Of a DNA stretch of 64,000 nucleotides, positions 12,128 to 23,194 are shown piece after piece; positions within the stretch are counted from its first letter, which is position 1; each line of letters begins with the position of its first letter. Source of the DNA: Trissonchulus latispiculum. Lineage: Eukaryota > Nematoda > Enoplea > Enoplida > Ironidae. The notes below the pieces were generated by a model. That model was given only the letters and a program-made list of their open reading frames with translations. It made no database searches and was not told the DNA's origin. The position numbers and the translations under genes are program-made. Location: NCBI GenBank assembly GCA_030248195.1, contig JASAND010012563.1, positions 7,501-71,500 on the forward strand, given 5' to 3'.

Positions 12128-12598
12128 TGTGAATAGTTCCTTGATTTTACCTTAAAATATTCAAAAGTGGGTGCTAACTTTATGAAAAATCAATCTAAAT
12201 TCTACTGCTGTGTACGGTCCAACGCCGTACATAGCTAATTCGTTTTCTCTTAAAAATTGGGCGCGCAATCATTCAGTCTTGACTTGGAATCTCTCATGAG
12301 CGGCGCTTTTTCTCTTACTGCCTTATGTCACCGCCTTTGTCATTTTCCGGGGTTCTTCATCAGCTGGGTTGGGGGGTTTGATTGATTCCGTTTCTGGGTT
12401 TGTTTAACGATTTTTGTTCTCTTGTTTAAAGTCTGTGCTTGCCCGTTTTTCTCTATGCTATATTTGCGAAATTTATTTGGGTTCATGAAAATGTTATTTT
12501 TATAGTTGAAACCAGTTGAGTTTGAATTTTGGTATTTTGTTTTTGTAAAGTAAATCCGTGTTAAATTTATTTACTGAACATTTTCATATTCGACAAAC
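12128..12598 (+). repeat. 5' LTR of the Gypsy element
   Basis: Starts TGTGAATAGTTCC and matches 25580-26022 almost base for base over about 440 bp. Its end is set by the adjacent primer-binding site TGGCGACCGTAAC (12599-12611). That sequence begins with the TGG expected of a site complementary to a tRNA CCA end. Confidence 0.8.
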
Positions 12599-12611
12599 TG
12601 GCGACCGTAAC
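12599..12611 (+). promoter_or_regulatory. Primer-binding site
   Basis: TGGCGACCGTAAC directly follows the 5' LTR and precedes the first start codon at 12623. It resembles the TGGCGACCG-type sites known from several Ty3/Gypsy lineages. The tRNA species is not established here. Confidence 0.6.
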
Positions 12612-12622
12612 TTTGAGTAAAT

Positions 12623-13783
12623 ATGTCTGATTCTTCCCCCCGACTTACTCGCTACCTCAAAAAACTACGTGACGGCACTGCCCGACTTTTTTCGGAACTA
12701 CCTGCTGGGCAAGCACCGGAAAATTCTGATAGTTTTTTGAATCAACAGATTTTTCAAAAACGTCGGTCCACTAATTTGGGAGTAACCGAGTTGGGGGTTC
12801 AACTCCCCCCAAATTTCTGGGGGTGCTGGGGTATCTGCACGATTGTCAGTAGGGGAGGTGGGGGGGACAGAGTCTCCCCCAGAATTTTCAAAATTTTTCC
12901 CAAAATTCCCAGAACCCCCCAGAATTCTACCAATCTCCCCCAAAATTTTTCTCACCTCCCCCAAACTTCTGGGGTTGTTGGTGGGTTGGATAATGTTGTA
13001 GGTGTGCCTAGGTGTACCCCAGTGGAGGTATTGGGGGGATCAAACCTCCCCCAAAATTCCCAGAATCTCCCCCAAAATCCCATAAATTCCCCCCAAAATT
13101 TTCACAACCCCCCTCAAAATTCTCAGACTCTCCCCCAAAATTCATTAAATTCTCCCCAGAATTTTTCAAGTAATCCACCCCATTTTAGTTTGCAGATCCC
13201 TCAATCTGCACCTCCCCAAGTTATAATTTCGTCGCCACCCCCAAATTCTGAATTTGATCAATTACAGGGGGAACTCCCCCAACCCCAAAATCAAGATTTT
13301 TCTCAACCAGAAAATCTGGAAAACCGACTCCCCCAACATTCAGTTCCTTCACCTATAATTTTTCGGGGGGGGGGTGTCCGCCCTCCTACCCCCCTCGCAC
13401 CAGACGTAATTTTACTGCTGGAGAAATTTTCCCCACAGGGAAAACCTCCAGCAGTAATCTTAATTTTTCTGGTGCTCTGCAAAATACTTGGGGGGGACCC
13501 ACTGAGCTACACCTATCAAATTTGCGTCCCCCCCTCAGTCTACAAAGGCTGTCCCTCCACAAAATTCGGACCAGAAGTATACACAGAGTCAGAGGGAGAC
13601 CCGGGTAAAAACGCTTGGGGGGCCAGTTTCTGCACCCTCACAAATCACCATTATATTGAAATTGAGCCGGGAAAACGCCCAATAAAAGCACGGGCCTATA
13701 AAGTCAACCCAGCTCAAAAACAAATTATTGATGCCAAATTGGCAGCATGGCTTGAACAAGGAAGGACTCATACAGCCCTCTAG
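12623..13783 (+). CDS. Gypsy ORF1: proline/asparagine-rich protein running into the RT N-terminus
   Basis: A 386-residue frame starts 12 bases after the primer-binding site. The first 50 residues are basic (SPRLTRYLKKLRDGTARL). A long low-complexity region of PQN/LPQNS-type repeats follows, and the last 45 residues (from about EIEPGKRPIKARAYKVNP) look like the segment that precedes the Gypsy reverse transcriptase. I see no CCHC zinc knuckle and no D-T/S-G aspartic protease motif, so a normal gag-protease stretch is either missing or unrecognisable. The frame passes into the next RT segment through a short frame overlap at 13728-13783. Confidence 0.55.
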   Translation: MSDSSPRLTRYLKKLRDGTARLFSELPAGQAPENSDSFLNQQIFQKRRSTNLGVTELGVQLPPNFWGCWGICTIVSRGGGGDRVSPRIFKIFPKIPRTPQNSTNLPQNFSHLPQTSGVVGGLDNVVGVPRCTPVEVLGGSNLPQNSQNLPQNPINSPQNFHNPPQNSQTLPQNSLNSPQNFSSNPPHFSLQIPQSAPPQVIISSPPPNSEFDQLQGELPQPQNQDFSQPENLENRLPQHSVPSPIIFRGGGVRPPTPLAPDVILLLEKFSPQGKPPAVILIFLVLCKILGGDPLSYTYQICVPPSVYKGCPSTKFGPEVYTESEGDPGKNAWGASFCTLTNHHYIEIEPGKRPIKARAYKVNPAQKQIIDAKLAAWLEQGRTHTAL

Positions 13784-15065
13784 AAGTCCCTGGGCCTCCC
13801 CAATTATTTTAGTCGCGAAAAAGGACGGGGATTGGCGTCTTTGTGTAGATTATCGAAAATTAAATGCTATCACTAAAAAAGATTGTTACCCTATTCCCTA
13901 TATTCATGGGTTATTTGAATCAATTTTGGGTCATTCAATTTTTTCTAAATGAGATTTGGTTTCGGGTTTTCATCAAATTCCAATTTACCCTCCCGATTGA
14001 GCAAAAAACAGCTTTCATAACCCACTTAGGGCTGTATGAATTCAAGGTAATGCCTTTTGGCCTTTGCAATGCGCCCTCAACCTTCCAGCGCATCATAGAC
14101 CGGATAATGGAAGGCTTTACAGTTTATATTGATGACGTTCTAATTACTAGTTCTACTGAAATTGATCATTTAGATAAACTTTTGGAAGTCTTTCTACGTT
14201 GTTCAAGAGAGCGCGTCATTTTGAAACTTTCAAAATGTGAATTTGCCAAATCTCAAATGCCTTTCCTGGGACACGTACTCTCGGCGTCTGGGATTTCCAA
14301 ATCCGGGTCGTCAAAGATTTTCCTGTCCCTCAGAATGTTAAAGATGTTCAAAGTTTTCTTGGTCTCGCTGGTTATTATAGACGTTGTGTTCCAAATTTTT
14401 CCAAAATTGCCCACCCCTTGAATTCTTTATTTAAAAAGGACGCTGAATTTGTCTGGAGTAGTGCGTGTCAGTTGGCATTTGAGACTTTAAAAGAAAAACT
14501 TATCACTGCTCCGGTGCTATTATATCCCGATTTTTCCAAACGGTTCACCCTTGCCGCGTATGCCAGTTTTCAGGGCATTGCAGCCGTGCTCCAACAAACG
14601 GATGATCAAGGTAAATTCCATCCGGTAATCCATCCAGGGCGCTGAATACTGCTGAAAAGAATTACCACGTCACCGAATTGGAGGCGTTGGCTATATTTTT
14701 CGGTAGTTCTTATTTTCAACATTATTTGATTCTCTACGAATTCGACGTATATAATTACGGACCATAAAGCTCTAGAGTACATGTTGGGTAACTAAGTGGT
14801 CCCCAAAACAGCTTTGGGCCGCAACGCCCGCTGGCGGTCATTTTTGCGATCTTTCCGATTTCGTGTGATTCAGCGCCCTGGCATCACAAATGGGGCTCCG
14901 GACGCCTTATCCCGTAATCCTCCTCTAGTGGCCGGTTCTTTTGCCGACCACCCCAAAATTCCTGAATTTCTATTTGCAATCACGAATATAGAGGAGGAAT
15001 ACGAAGGGCCGGAGGATCCACTGGCATCCGAGGCAGGTATTGAAATCTGGAAACAAGCTTTATAA
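13728..15065 (+). pseudogene. Gypsy pol: reverse transcriptase and RNase H (broken)
   Basis: Successive frames carry the reverse transcriptase blocks in order: the WRLCVDYRKLNAITKKD block, then FGLCNAPSTFQ, then the catalytic YIDD at about 14125-14140. After them come the connection and RNase H region (FTLAAYASFQGIAAVLQQ at about 14545) and the QRPGITNGAPDALSR tail near 14875. At least one in-frame stop (TGA near 13950) and several frame changes break the region, so it is a decayed copy. The RT uses the RNA genome as template in the parent element's cycle. Confidence 0.8.
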
Positions 15066-15233
15066 TTTAATCCTTTTAAGGCTAACATGATGAATTTTCT
15101 TCAAAACTAAGTTCTTCCTCAAAATCCGGTTGAAGCTTATAATATACGTAAAACTTCTTCTGATTATTATGTCGAAAATGATATACTACGCCGGAAATTA
15201 AAATTTAGACGTTGTGATGCGCTTAAATTAATT

Positions 15234-16316
15234 GTGGTACCTAAAGACTGTCGAAAATACGTATTTGATGAATGCCATAATACTCTATTTGGAGGTTGTC
15301 ACAATGGGAGGGACCGAACTCAGGGCACGATTGCCAATAAATATTTCTGGGAAACTTTAACACAAGATGTAAACAAATTTATTGATGCTTGTCAAGTGTG
15401 TGCAGCCTGTAATCCCGGGCCCAAAAAACCACAGGCTTGGATGCGTTTTTCACACCGGTGGAGGCCCCCTTAGAGCGACTTTCAATGGATGTTATGCATG
15501 CCCCTACTACCCCTTCAGAAAATTCTAAGGTTTTGGTTGTTGTTGACTTTCTAACTCGTTGGGGGTGGGTTTTTCCTATGTAAAACGAACAAACTCACAC
15601 TATTGCCAAAAATTTTGCTGAAAACATTTTTGCAGTTCATACCTAGAGAAATTCTTACTGACCGGGGTGCCCCCTTTTGTTCATCTCTCATGGAAGAATT
15701 GTGCAAACTTATGGGTACTAAAAAAGTACGAACTACCGCCTACCACCCCCAAACCAACGGGGCATGCGAACGTTTAAACGGTACCTTAAAAGGTTTACTA
15801 CGAAAAGCTCTCTTAGGCTTTGCTAGACAATGGGACGAATTAATCCCATGGGTGTTGTTCGTATATCGTTCACCCCCTCATACCTCCACCGGAGAATCGC
15901 CTTATTATCTTTTATTTGGACGGGATCCCAGGCTGTACTCTCAAAATTTTCTTACTCAAACTGATCCTCTTACTCAAAATTTTACACCGTCATACGTACA
16001 AGATTTACGTGAAAAATTACAATATTCTCGACAAGTTTTGAAAGAATATACCCGTGAAATTCTTGAAAAACGCAAAAGTACGTATGACGCAAAAACGAAA
16101 GTTATTGAATACAAAGAAGAAATGTTAGTCTGGAAAGATGTTTCCCAAGCAAATATTCCAAAAGGTGCCAGTAGAAAATACCTCCCCATGTTTGAAGGTC
16201 CCTTTCGGGTTGTGAAAGTTGTTTCCCCCACCAATGTAGCGATTTTGTCACTAAATCGTGTTGATGCTACCCTGGAATTGATTCATGTAAACCGTTTGAA
16301 ACCTTTTCAGGTATAA
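15234..16316 (+). pseudogene. Gypsy pol: integrase (broken)
   Basis: The segment 15234-15473 holds the His/Cys zinc-binding region, ending in CQVCAACNP. The catalytic core begins near 15485 with an S-M-D-V segment, runs through LTDRGAPF and has the third acidic residue in the HPQTNGACERLNGTLK block around 15745. A 237-residue open stretch from 15603 includes the C-terminal region, ending near HVNRLKPFQV. A stop near 15581 splits the core. The D, D-35-E layout and the YHPQTNG block are typical of Ty3/Gypsy integrases, which insert the DNA copy into the genome. Confidence 0.8.
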
Positions 16317-16881
16317 TTTTCTGTCGGGGCCCATTAATTTAGTCAAATTTCATTTACAAAATCTTTCAATATGAGTCTTTTTCCTTTCTTTAAAAGTTTT
16401 TGAATACTTTTACAAGAATAAATTTTACAAATTCTGAATTTCTTGATCTCATTTTTACAATAAAGGGTAAAAACACCCTTAGAATATATTCGTGTTACCC
16501 AGTACTGTTGCCTATTATTCTAATAATTTACTAAATTTATTTTTACCTTTTCTTTTAACCCTTTTACACATTTTATATTTACAACTTTTACCATTTACCT
16601 TTTACTCCTTTCTATTTAATCTCATTGTATATATATTAGTGTATGTTATGTAATTTCCTTATTTAAGTAAGCGCTTGATTCTGTTTTGAAATTTGCTACC
16701 TGTTCTGCCACTGGAATTGGATTCACAGTGTCGGTAGGTTTGATTTATTGTAAAACTTTTTCTATTTCTAGTCCTAAAGCCTTACGGAACTTCCGTTCTC
16801 AGTAAGTTTTCTTCCCTGCACCCGTCCTCTACCCCCCAGGTCCTACCTGCTTCAGCAGACCTACCTGAGGACGAGCACCAA

Positions 16882-17376
16882 ATGGACAAAAAGACCTGGT
16901 GGACTATAAGACTTAGTAAAGATGATCCTTCTTGGGATTATTTGCCTTTTCCGCCCACACCTGGGTTTCGAACCGCAAGGGGAGGCGTCCCTTGTATTCG
17001 TGATTCTATATCTTTATTTAATGTAGCTGTCTATGATCCTGAATATCCTCCCCCTCCAGCACCAGTCCCGGAAACTATTACGGCAGCTAAAGAGTCTGCA
17101 CGTATACAAAAAGTCGCTGCTTTATTTGGATATTTTCCTACGCCTGCTACTTTTGATCCCCCTCAAGACCTTCGCGATTTAGGCGCTCGACCCATTACTG
17201 TAACAGAACCTGACCTCCCTCACCCACCTGGTTTAGTTAGATGGACGGATGTTCGAAAGTCAAAATTCCAACCTGTTGATCAAGAATTTGTCATGGAATA
17301 TCACCACCGAAATATTGCCAAACATTTTAAAGGTTTCCATAAAAACCCTCCACCAGAGGATTCCGAACAAGAATAA
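16882..17376 (+). CDS. Gypsy accessory ORF A1 (tandem-duplicate copy 1)
   Basis: This 164-residue frame may start somewhat further upstream, since the frame is open back to about 16840. It contains the block LPFPPTPGFRTARGGVPCIR, then RIQKVAALFGYFPTPATFDP. It is clearly related to the next ORF (17543-18105), so the pair arose by tandem duplication. I recognise no known domain. A splice-donor-like GGTAGGTTT (16733-16741) and an AG acceptor precede it. The product is of unknown function. A capsid, envelope or accessory role cannot be told apart from sequence alone. Confidence 0.55.
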   Translation: MDKKTWWTIRLSKDDPSWDYLPFPPTPGFRTARGGVPCIRDSISLFNVAVYDPEYPPPPAPVPETITAAKESARIQKVAALFGYFPTPATFDPPQDLRDLGARPITVTEPDLPHPPGLVRWTDVRKSKFQPVDQEFVMEYHHRNIAKHFKGFHKNPPPEDSEQE

Positions 17377-17542
17377 GGCATAGTTTACCCTGCACACACA
17401 CACACACACTGTATGATATTTATGTATTATATTTTGTTCTAGGATTTTGTTGTCTGCTTTGGCTCCTTTGTTTCGATTTCCGGAGCCTGTGATCTAGTCT
17501 TTTGGTAGGTTTATTTTTCTCATTTTTCTTATTTTAGCAATC

Positions 17543-18105
17543 ATGTCATGTCAACCTACTAGTTCTTCGTTGGCTTCTGATGAATCTCCTCTAGATTTAT
17601 CTGTTGATGAACTTCAGAAAAAAACGCATGTGGAGGACCATAAAATTTAGCAAAAATGATCTCACCTGGGACACCATGCCATTTCCTCCTACACCAGGGT
17701 TTAGAGTTCAAAAAGGGGGCGTCCCTTATGTCCGAGAATCCCAATCACTATTTGGCATAGCAGTGGATGACCCTAAATTTCCAAAACCCTCCTCACCGGT
17801 CCCAAATTCTCTTTCCATTGCTAAACAACGTGCACGTATGCAGAAAGTTGCTGCACTTTTTGGACTCTTTCCCATCCCAGCTATTTTTTATCCTCCCCAA
17901 GATCTTTTTGATCGCGGTGCATGACCTATCTCCATCTCACAACCTGCACTCAAGCCTCCACCGGGGCGGATCAATGACACTGACACCAGTGATCTACATT
18001 TTCAGCGTGTCGACCCGCTCTACATTCAGCGAGCTCATCTTCGTAGCATCGCTACACAGTCCGCCGGCCGCTGTTTTTGCCCCCTACCGACGGATCCACA
18101 TTAGG
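17543..18105 (+). pseudogene. Gypsy accessory ORF A2 (tandem-duplicate copy 2, broken)
   Basis: Starting at the ATG at 17543, the frame reads SSSLASDESPLDLSVDE and then loses frame at an A-run near 17620. The continuing frame matches copy A1: MPFPPTPGFRVQKGGVPYVR and RMQKVAALFGLFPIPAIFYP. Near 17923 a TGA lies where copy A1 has a CGA arginine codon. Similarity to A1 can be followed past it to about 18105. So the copy is a duplicate inactivated by one frame change and one nonsense change. The leader repeats the module of A1: TTTGTTCTAG, a short exon-like stretch, then GGTAGGTTT (17504). Confidence 0.55.
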
Positions 18106-18295
18106 TAGTACAGGTATACATATTCTATGTGTTTATGTGTATTTTATGTATTATATTTGTATTTCAGGAATCTGTGTTTGTGAACGTTTGGGCTGCTATT
18201 CTCAATTTCTATTCTCTACCTTGCCTTTTGGCTTAAAAATTTGAGGTTAGTAACCATTTTTCTTTCACAAATTTACTGATTATTTCCATAAAATA

Positions 18296-18901
18296 ATGGC
18301 AGCTTCTACTTCAAGTGCTTCAGATTCTGTGTTTGACCCTCGTCCATGTACGTATAATTTTTCGCATGTAGATGATCCCTTATTTGTTTCTCTACGGGGA
18401 CGGGTCGCTCCACCCGGTACACAATTTCCCCCGGTTTTGAATTTAGATCTTGGTTTACATTCTGGTCTTCCGGTTCGAGGAGGTTGGCATAGACCTCGTA
18501 GTTTACGTTTTAAAAATATTGCCCTTATGATTTTCTCACTTGAAACTTTTACTAAAGATGAATGGATAAAATTTATTAATTTATCAGCCCAATTTGGCTT
18601 TTTCCTATTAGCCTCCTACCTTATCCCCCCTACATGGCTGAGGGAGAGAGGTGCGGCTACTCTTTACATGACAAATGAAGCTGCTTCTTCCTTTTTAAGG
18701 GATTCTTCTAAAATTATTTTTCAACAATTTTTCTCACAGCAAATTATACAGAAATTCCAAGACACTATAAATGTTTCGCCGCCCCTCTCTCCCCATCTTC
18801 CCCCTACAGACCCCTCCCCGGAAGAAGATTCATCTGTTTGTATGTACGTATATATCTCTGTATGTTCTACTAAAATGAAAACTTTGTGTTTTTCTTGTTA
18901 A
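18296..18901 (+). CDS. Gypsy accessory ORF B (201 aa, unknown)
   Basis: An intact 201-residue frame follows a leader with a polypyrimidine tract ending in CAG near 18168 and a donor-like AGGTTAGT near 18245. The first half is Ser/Pro-rich. The middle (about residues 75-160) looks globular, with segments such as FKNIALMIFSLETFTKDEW and FGFFLLASYLIPPTWLRERG. A proline-rich tail (PPLSPHLPPTDPSPEED) follows. No known family is recognised. It lies in tandem with other unknown ORFs of the same element. Confidence 0.5.
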   Translation: MAASTSSASDSVFDPRPCTYNFSHVDDPLFVSLRGRVAPPGTQFPPVLNLDLGLHSGLPVRGGWHRPRSLRFKNIALMIFSLETFTKDEWIKFINLSAQFGFFLLASYLIPPTWLRERGAATLYMTNEAASSFLRDSSKIIFQQFFSQQIIQKFQDTINVSPPLSPHLPPTDPSPEEDSSVCMYVYISVCSTKMKTLCFSC

Positions 18902-19033
18902 TACCAATTTGTTTTGTTTAGATCTTTCTTGTCAGTTGTGCCTTTGCGCCTCAGCTCATATTCCCGGTAATTTGGATTTGGTGGGTAAAATTTCTATTTG
19001 TATTTCAATTCTTTCTTGTATTTTGGAATAAAT

Positions 19034-20060
19034 ATGTCAGATAATCCTGCTCGTATGGCTCACTGTTTTGGGTTCTCGGGAAATTTGTCGGGGGTTTACC
19101 ACCCCCGACCTGTCCTCCCTCATCCTGGTTACCCAAATCTAGTCTCCCCCCCCCCTACCACTCGCCCAACTCAAAGTTCTACTCAAAATTCGGATTCTCT
19201 TTTAATGATTGCTCCTCCCACCACAAATTCTCCTCCTTCCCCTAAATTTTTACCTGGTGGCTTTTTAAGTTCAGAAATTCCAATTTCACGTTCTACGGTA
19301 ACGATTACTACTACTCAGTCTACATCGAATTATTTGGACAATTTTGATACACTTTTGCGTGACGCTCGTGCAGCTCGAAATTCTCCTGCAAGATTACCTT
19401 CGTATCTTTTTTCTTCAAATGTTACTATTTCTTCTTCACCTCAAAATCATTTTTATCAATCTATTCCGGAAATGCTTACTTCTCCTATTTCAAATTGGGA
19501 GGTTTCGGAGGTTGACGGTCATCTTCAACCTCGTCCTCCACGAATGTCCACTAGATTCACCCCCCGTCCCCCTCCCCCTCTCCGCCCTTATCCACCGTCT
19601 GTTTCCCGAGTACCCCCTTCTCTAGATAACCCCATATCTATTTCTGTGTCTGCGGGCAATCTACCGGATCCATCTACTACACGGGCTCCAAATATTTCTC
19701 AAAATCCTTCTTCTGCTTCAATGGCTCAGGGAGGGTGTCAAAATTCTTGTCTAATTCCATTATTTCAAATTCCGTATGGGCATATGTTGGTTCCGGAATT
19801 TCCTCGTTATCCTCGCCCAGGCTTTGTGATATGTGTGGCCAACCGGTATTACGTACGTATCATCGTGGGGATGTTTTCATGGCTCCCCCTCCAAATTTCT
19901 TCGACGAAACTCTTACGGGTCCTACTTTACCAAATACATCTTCAAATTCTCAAATGTTTGCAAATTCTCTTATTTCTGATTTTTCTTTCTGGCGTTGGGA
20001 CCCCGAAAATAGATGTTTACGTCCGGCCTGGGGCACCACATTCTGGGCACTCTATATGTC
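19034..20060 (+). pseudogene. Gypsy accessory ORF C1 (Pro/Ser-rich with CxxC, frameshifted)
   Basis: The frame starts at ATG 19034 (SDNPARMAHCFGFSGN). It is Pro/Ser/Thr-rich throughout, with a stretch of RPPPPLRPYPPS near 19570. A frame change close to 19822 is needed to continue into the segment CDMCGQPVLRTYHRGDVF and then SFWRWDPENRC. Those two blocks recur in the next ORF as CPYCGLPAPHMVHRGEF and SWWRWDSLNQC, so C1 and C2 are tandem duplicates. The paired CxxCG followed by HRG suggests a small metal-binding knuckle, but that is inference. Confidence 0.5.
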
Positions 20061-20333
20061 TATGTTTTGTTTTGTCATTGTCATTTAGTATACGTACGTA
20101 CCAATTGTAATTTTGTGTAATCACTTATAAATATTTTATGTATGCATGTATTTGTTATTTGGCTTATATAATTTGATTAATTAATTAATTTAAATTTAAC
20201 TAATGAATTCAAAAATTTCTTTTGTTTAGGATTTCTACAATTTGGACCAAACAGGTACCTATTTTCCGTCAGTCTTCAAGTTGGTGGGTCGGTAAAATTT
20301 TTCTGATTTCTTTTCTATTTTAATGAAATAGAC

Positions 20334-21044
20334 ATGGCTAGTACGTCGCCTCACTCAACTCAATCTGATGACTCTGATGAAATTACTATTATTGCAGTTA
20401 CTTCTGCTTCTTCTCTAGTTTCTTCTCCTATAAATTTCAACGCTATTCCTCCTCAAAATTCCTCCTATTTACAAAATTTACCACTTTTGCAGCGGGCTCC
20501 TTTTGTTCGACCTATTGTTCCTAGGGAGCATACACCTCATACACCGCGGCATTTTCCCCCAGTTTTACATTTTACACCTCCACGAAATTCTTCAAATCTT
20601 TCTCAACCCTTTTCACCTGTGCTTGGCAGCATGCCTCCACCGGAAAGATTTCCTGCATATTACGTGGATAGGCCTTTACCGCCACCCTCAGTGGTTCGAG
20701 TCCAACCAGTGGTGGTACGCCCGCCCCCTCCTATACGTATACCATTAGTTCCGACAAATCTAAATATTGTAACCTTGCATCAACCTCCACCTGGACATGT
20801 TACTATTCCACTTGATGCACGTTTTACTCGTCCAGGCAATTGTCCGTATTGTGGGCTGCCAGCCCCACATATGGTCCACAGGGGTGAATTTTCTATAAAT
20901 TTTGCTGAAAGAACCGCACAATCGTCTGGTGCTTCAAATTCACGTCAATTGGGTGACCTTCGGTCATCTCATCCAGCTTTTCTTTCAAATGTGTCTTGGT
21001 GGCGCTGGGATTCTTTGAATCAATGCCTACACCCCCAAGGCTGA
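20334..21044 (+). CDS. Gypsy accessory ORF C2 (Pro-rich with CxxCG, intact)
   Basis: An intact 236-residue frame starts at ATG 20334. An acidic/Ser-rich N-terminus is followed by a long proline-rich middle and a compact C-terminus with CPYCGLPAPHMVHRGEF and WWRWDSLNQC. It is the better-preserved duplicate of ORF C1. The leader again shows TTTGTTTAG (20221-20229), an exon-like stretch and GGTGGGTCGGTAAAATTT (20283-20300). The donor part nearly matches the leader of C1 (GGTGGGTAAAATTT at 18980). Function is unknown. Confidence 0.55.
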   Translation: MASTSPHSTQSDDSDEITIIAVTSASSLVSSPINFNAIPPQNSSYLQNLPLLQRAPFVRPIVPREHTPHTPRHFPPVLHFTPPRNSSNLSQPFSPVLGSMPPPERFPAYYVDRPLPPPSVVRVQPVVVRPPPPIRIPLVPTNLNIVTLHQPPPGHVTIPLDARFTRPGNCPYCGLPAPHMVHRGEFSINFAERTAQSSGASNSRQLGDLRSSHPAFLSNVSWWRWDSLNQCLHPQG

Positions 21045-21339
21045 TGAGGCGACGTACACGTAGTTTTTACGAATTTTATTGAACATTTAAAATTTTGATT
21101 TATTCATTAGATTTTTTATTGCAATAATTTACTACGTATTAATTGTTTGATGTCTTATTAAATTTTTCTTTTATGTTTAAGGTTGTCTTGGCATGTCACC
21201 AGTACGGGTCTCTTCCCCTACCCTGCCGCACCTGTGGTAGTTGTCTGTTTTGTTTATTTTGTTGTATTGTGTAAACGGCTGGGGGTTTTGTACTGATTTT
21301 GTTTCGTGAAAATTTTTCTGTTTTTCTGAAAACTTGATC

Positions 21340-23185
21340 ATGAGTGGGGATTCTAGGGATACTGACGAGCCAGCCCCCTTCAGAACAGCAAAAGTCTCCG
21401 CTTCAGTCTCCCTTTCCCAAAACTGAAGCCGCAGAGGAAGTTTCTACGGTTGAAATCTACATGGAAACTTCCTCTGGAAGCACGGAACCAGTCTGCTTCA
21501 GGGGTCAACCCGACCCCTGGTTGCTCTTCATGGGATCAGGCGGGTATCAGTCTAGTTCAGAGATTGCCGGAACTGTTTCCCCCTGACCAGCCGGAGATCC
21601 CGCGTTTCCCCCACAGGGGTGATAGAGGACCTTTGTCTGGCCCGGTTCAGGATCAAGTTCTGCGTAATGCTGCTGAGGCTACCAACAGATCCGCTGACGA
21701 CCCTGTCACAAATGCAAACGCGCTTTTGTCACGCGCTGCGCTTGAGGACAAATTGTCAGCGACCAAAATTTACCGCCTCAACATCCCTGCTTGGGCCGAG
21801 GCACAGGAACTTCGGAATTGGGAGGACTCAGTTGAAAAGTGGAAAGATGTGCCTATGGCACTCGGGTCTCCGTGCCCTGAGGGCACGGTCACGGTCATCA
21901 CAAAATTGCAGCAACTTACCAGGAGGTTCAAAACATTTTTCAGAAAGCTACGGCTGCAAAATTCCTCACAGTTGCATGTCTCAAACATCAAGGCTTCTTC
22001 CCCGATCCCACCAACCCCTCCACCCTTTCAGTTCTGATGTTTGCTGTTCCGAGAGACCCTGTGCGGTTTTCATCTGAAATGGATCCCCTCTGCTACCACG
22101 TCCCCCATTTTTGTCGACACGCCCCAAATCTCCAAATTTTTGTTTTTCACATTCCACGAATTTATCTTGATGTCCCCTCCTGGTCTTTAATTCGCTATGG
22201 TATACAACCGCTTTTGTTTAATACGCCTTTTCCAGTTTTTTCTTTTTCGGCTTTGGATACTGTCCGGCTTTTGGCTTCTACTTTGGGCACTGACCCTCGA
22301 AATTCCATCGTCGATATAAATTATCTCACCCATCATGTGAAATCCCGCTCCTCCCCCAGTGACATTCAAGAGCGCAGAGCCTCTCATAAGAAGGGCAAAC
22401 ATCTGTGGGAAACTACCCCCGTCAGGGGTGGAAAACCCCAACCCACGGGTCCTTCGGACCTGCAAGGTGGATTTGACCACCCTTACAAGTGGTTTCAGGA
22501 AAACCTCCTCAGATACCCTTCTTCTGAAATCAAACGAATCCGTTTGACTGAAAACTCTCTCACTCCTCTGCAGGAGGTCCTGAATCACGCTCTAGTTCTG
22601 ATTCGTGACGCATATATGAGCGAGCATGTTCTATCTTTGCACCATAAACTTTCTGAGCAGGATCTCGTGATCCTTCGCAAGACCTACGCATACGCTCAAC
22701 GAGGCCAAGATAAGGCTATTTCTGGCATTAACAATTTTCCACTGACTCAAACGCCCATTTTTACTGATCCTGTTTTCAACACGACTCGTGACGTTTTTCT
22801 TAAAAATGAGGCACGCACAGGCAGAAGTCGCACAAAAGCGGCCACTGCCGCAATCAAACCTGACCTGACTAAGCCAAATGAGCTGAATCCTCGCATTCCG
22901 GACGTGACCATCAGGAATAAAGAAATTTTTACCAGTGTGGCTGCCCGGGTCAATCCAGTTCCCCTAACTTCAAAACCGGAGAAGGTTCCGGGGGCAGCGA
23001 AACGCGCTGCTGCGGCTCTTCAGGCGCAGCAGGATGAGCAGGCAGTTGAGGCTCAGGAGGATCCGGATCATCGGACGACGAGTTCCGTTCGCGGTCTCCT
23101 CTCCGATCCGTCTCGTCAACTCCTCGCCGTCTTGTCATTGATGAACAAGAGGCTAACCAGGCAGGGTCCTGTTTTATTCTTTTGA
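21340..23185 (+). pseudogene. Gypsy accessory ORF D (large, several frame changes)
   Basis: Coding-like sequence starts at ATG 21340 (SGDSRDTDEPAPF) and passes through at least three frames. Recognisable stretches are LRNAAEATNRSADDPVTNAN and NWEDSVEKWKDVPMALGSPC near 21.66-21.88 kb. A long open frame of 382 residues runs from 22037 to 23185, with a helical middle (SLTPLQEVLNHALVLIRDAY) and an Ala/Gln/Glu-rich, charged end. Possible roles are a capsid-like or structural protein, given its size and lack of enzyme motifs. I recognise no family, so this is a guess. Confidence 0.45.
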
Positions 23186-23194
23186 TCTGCAAGT

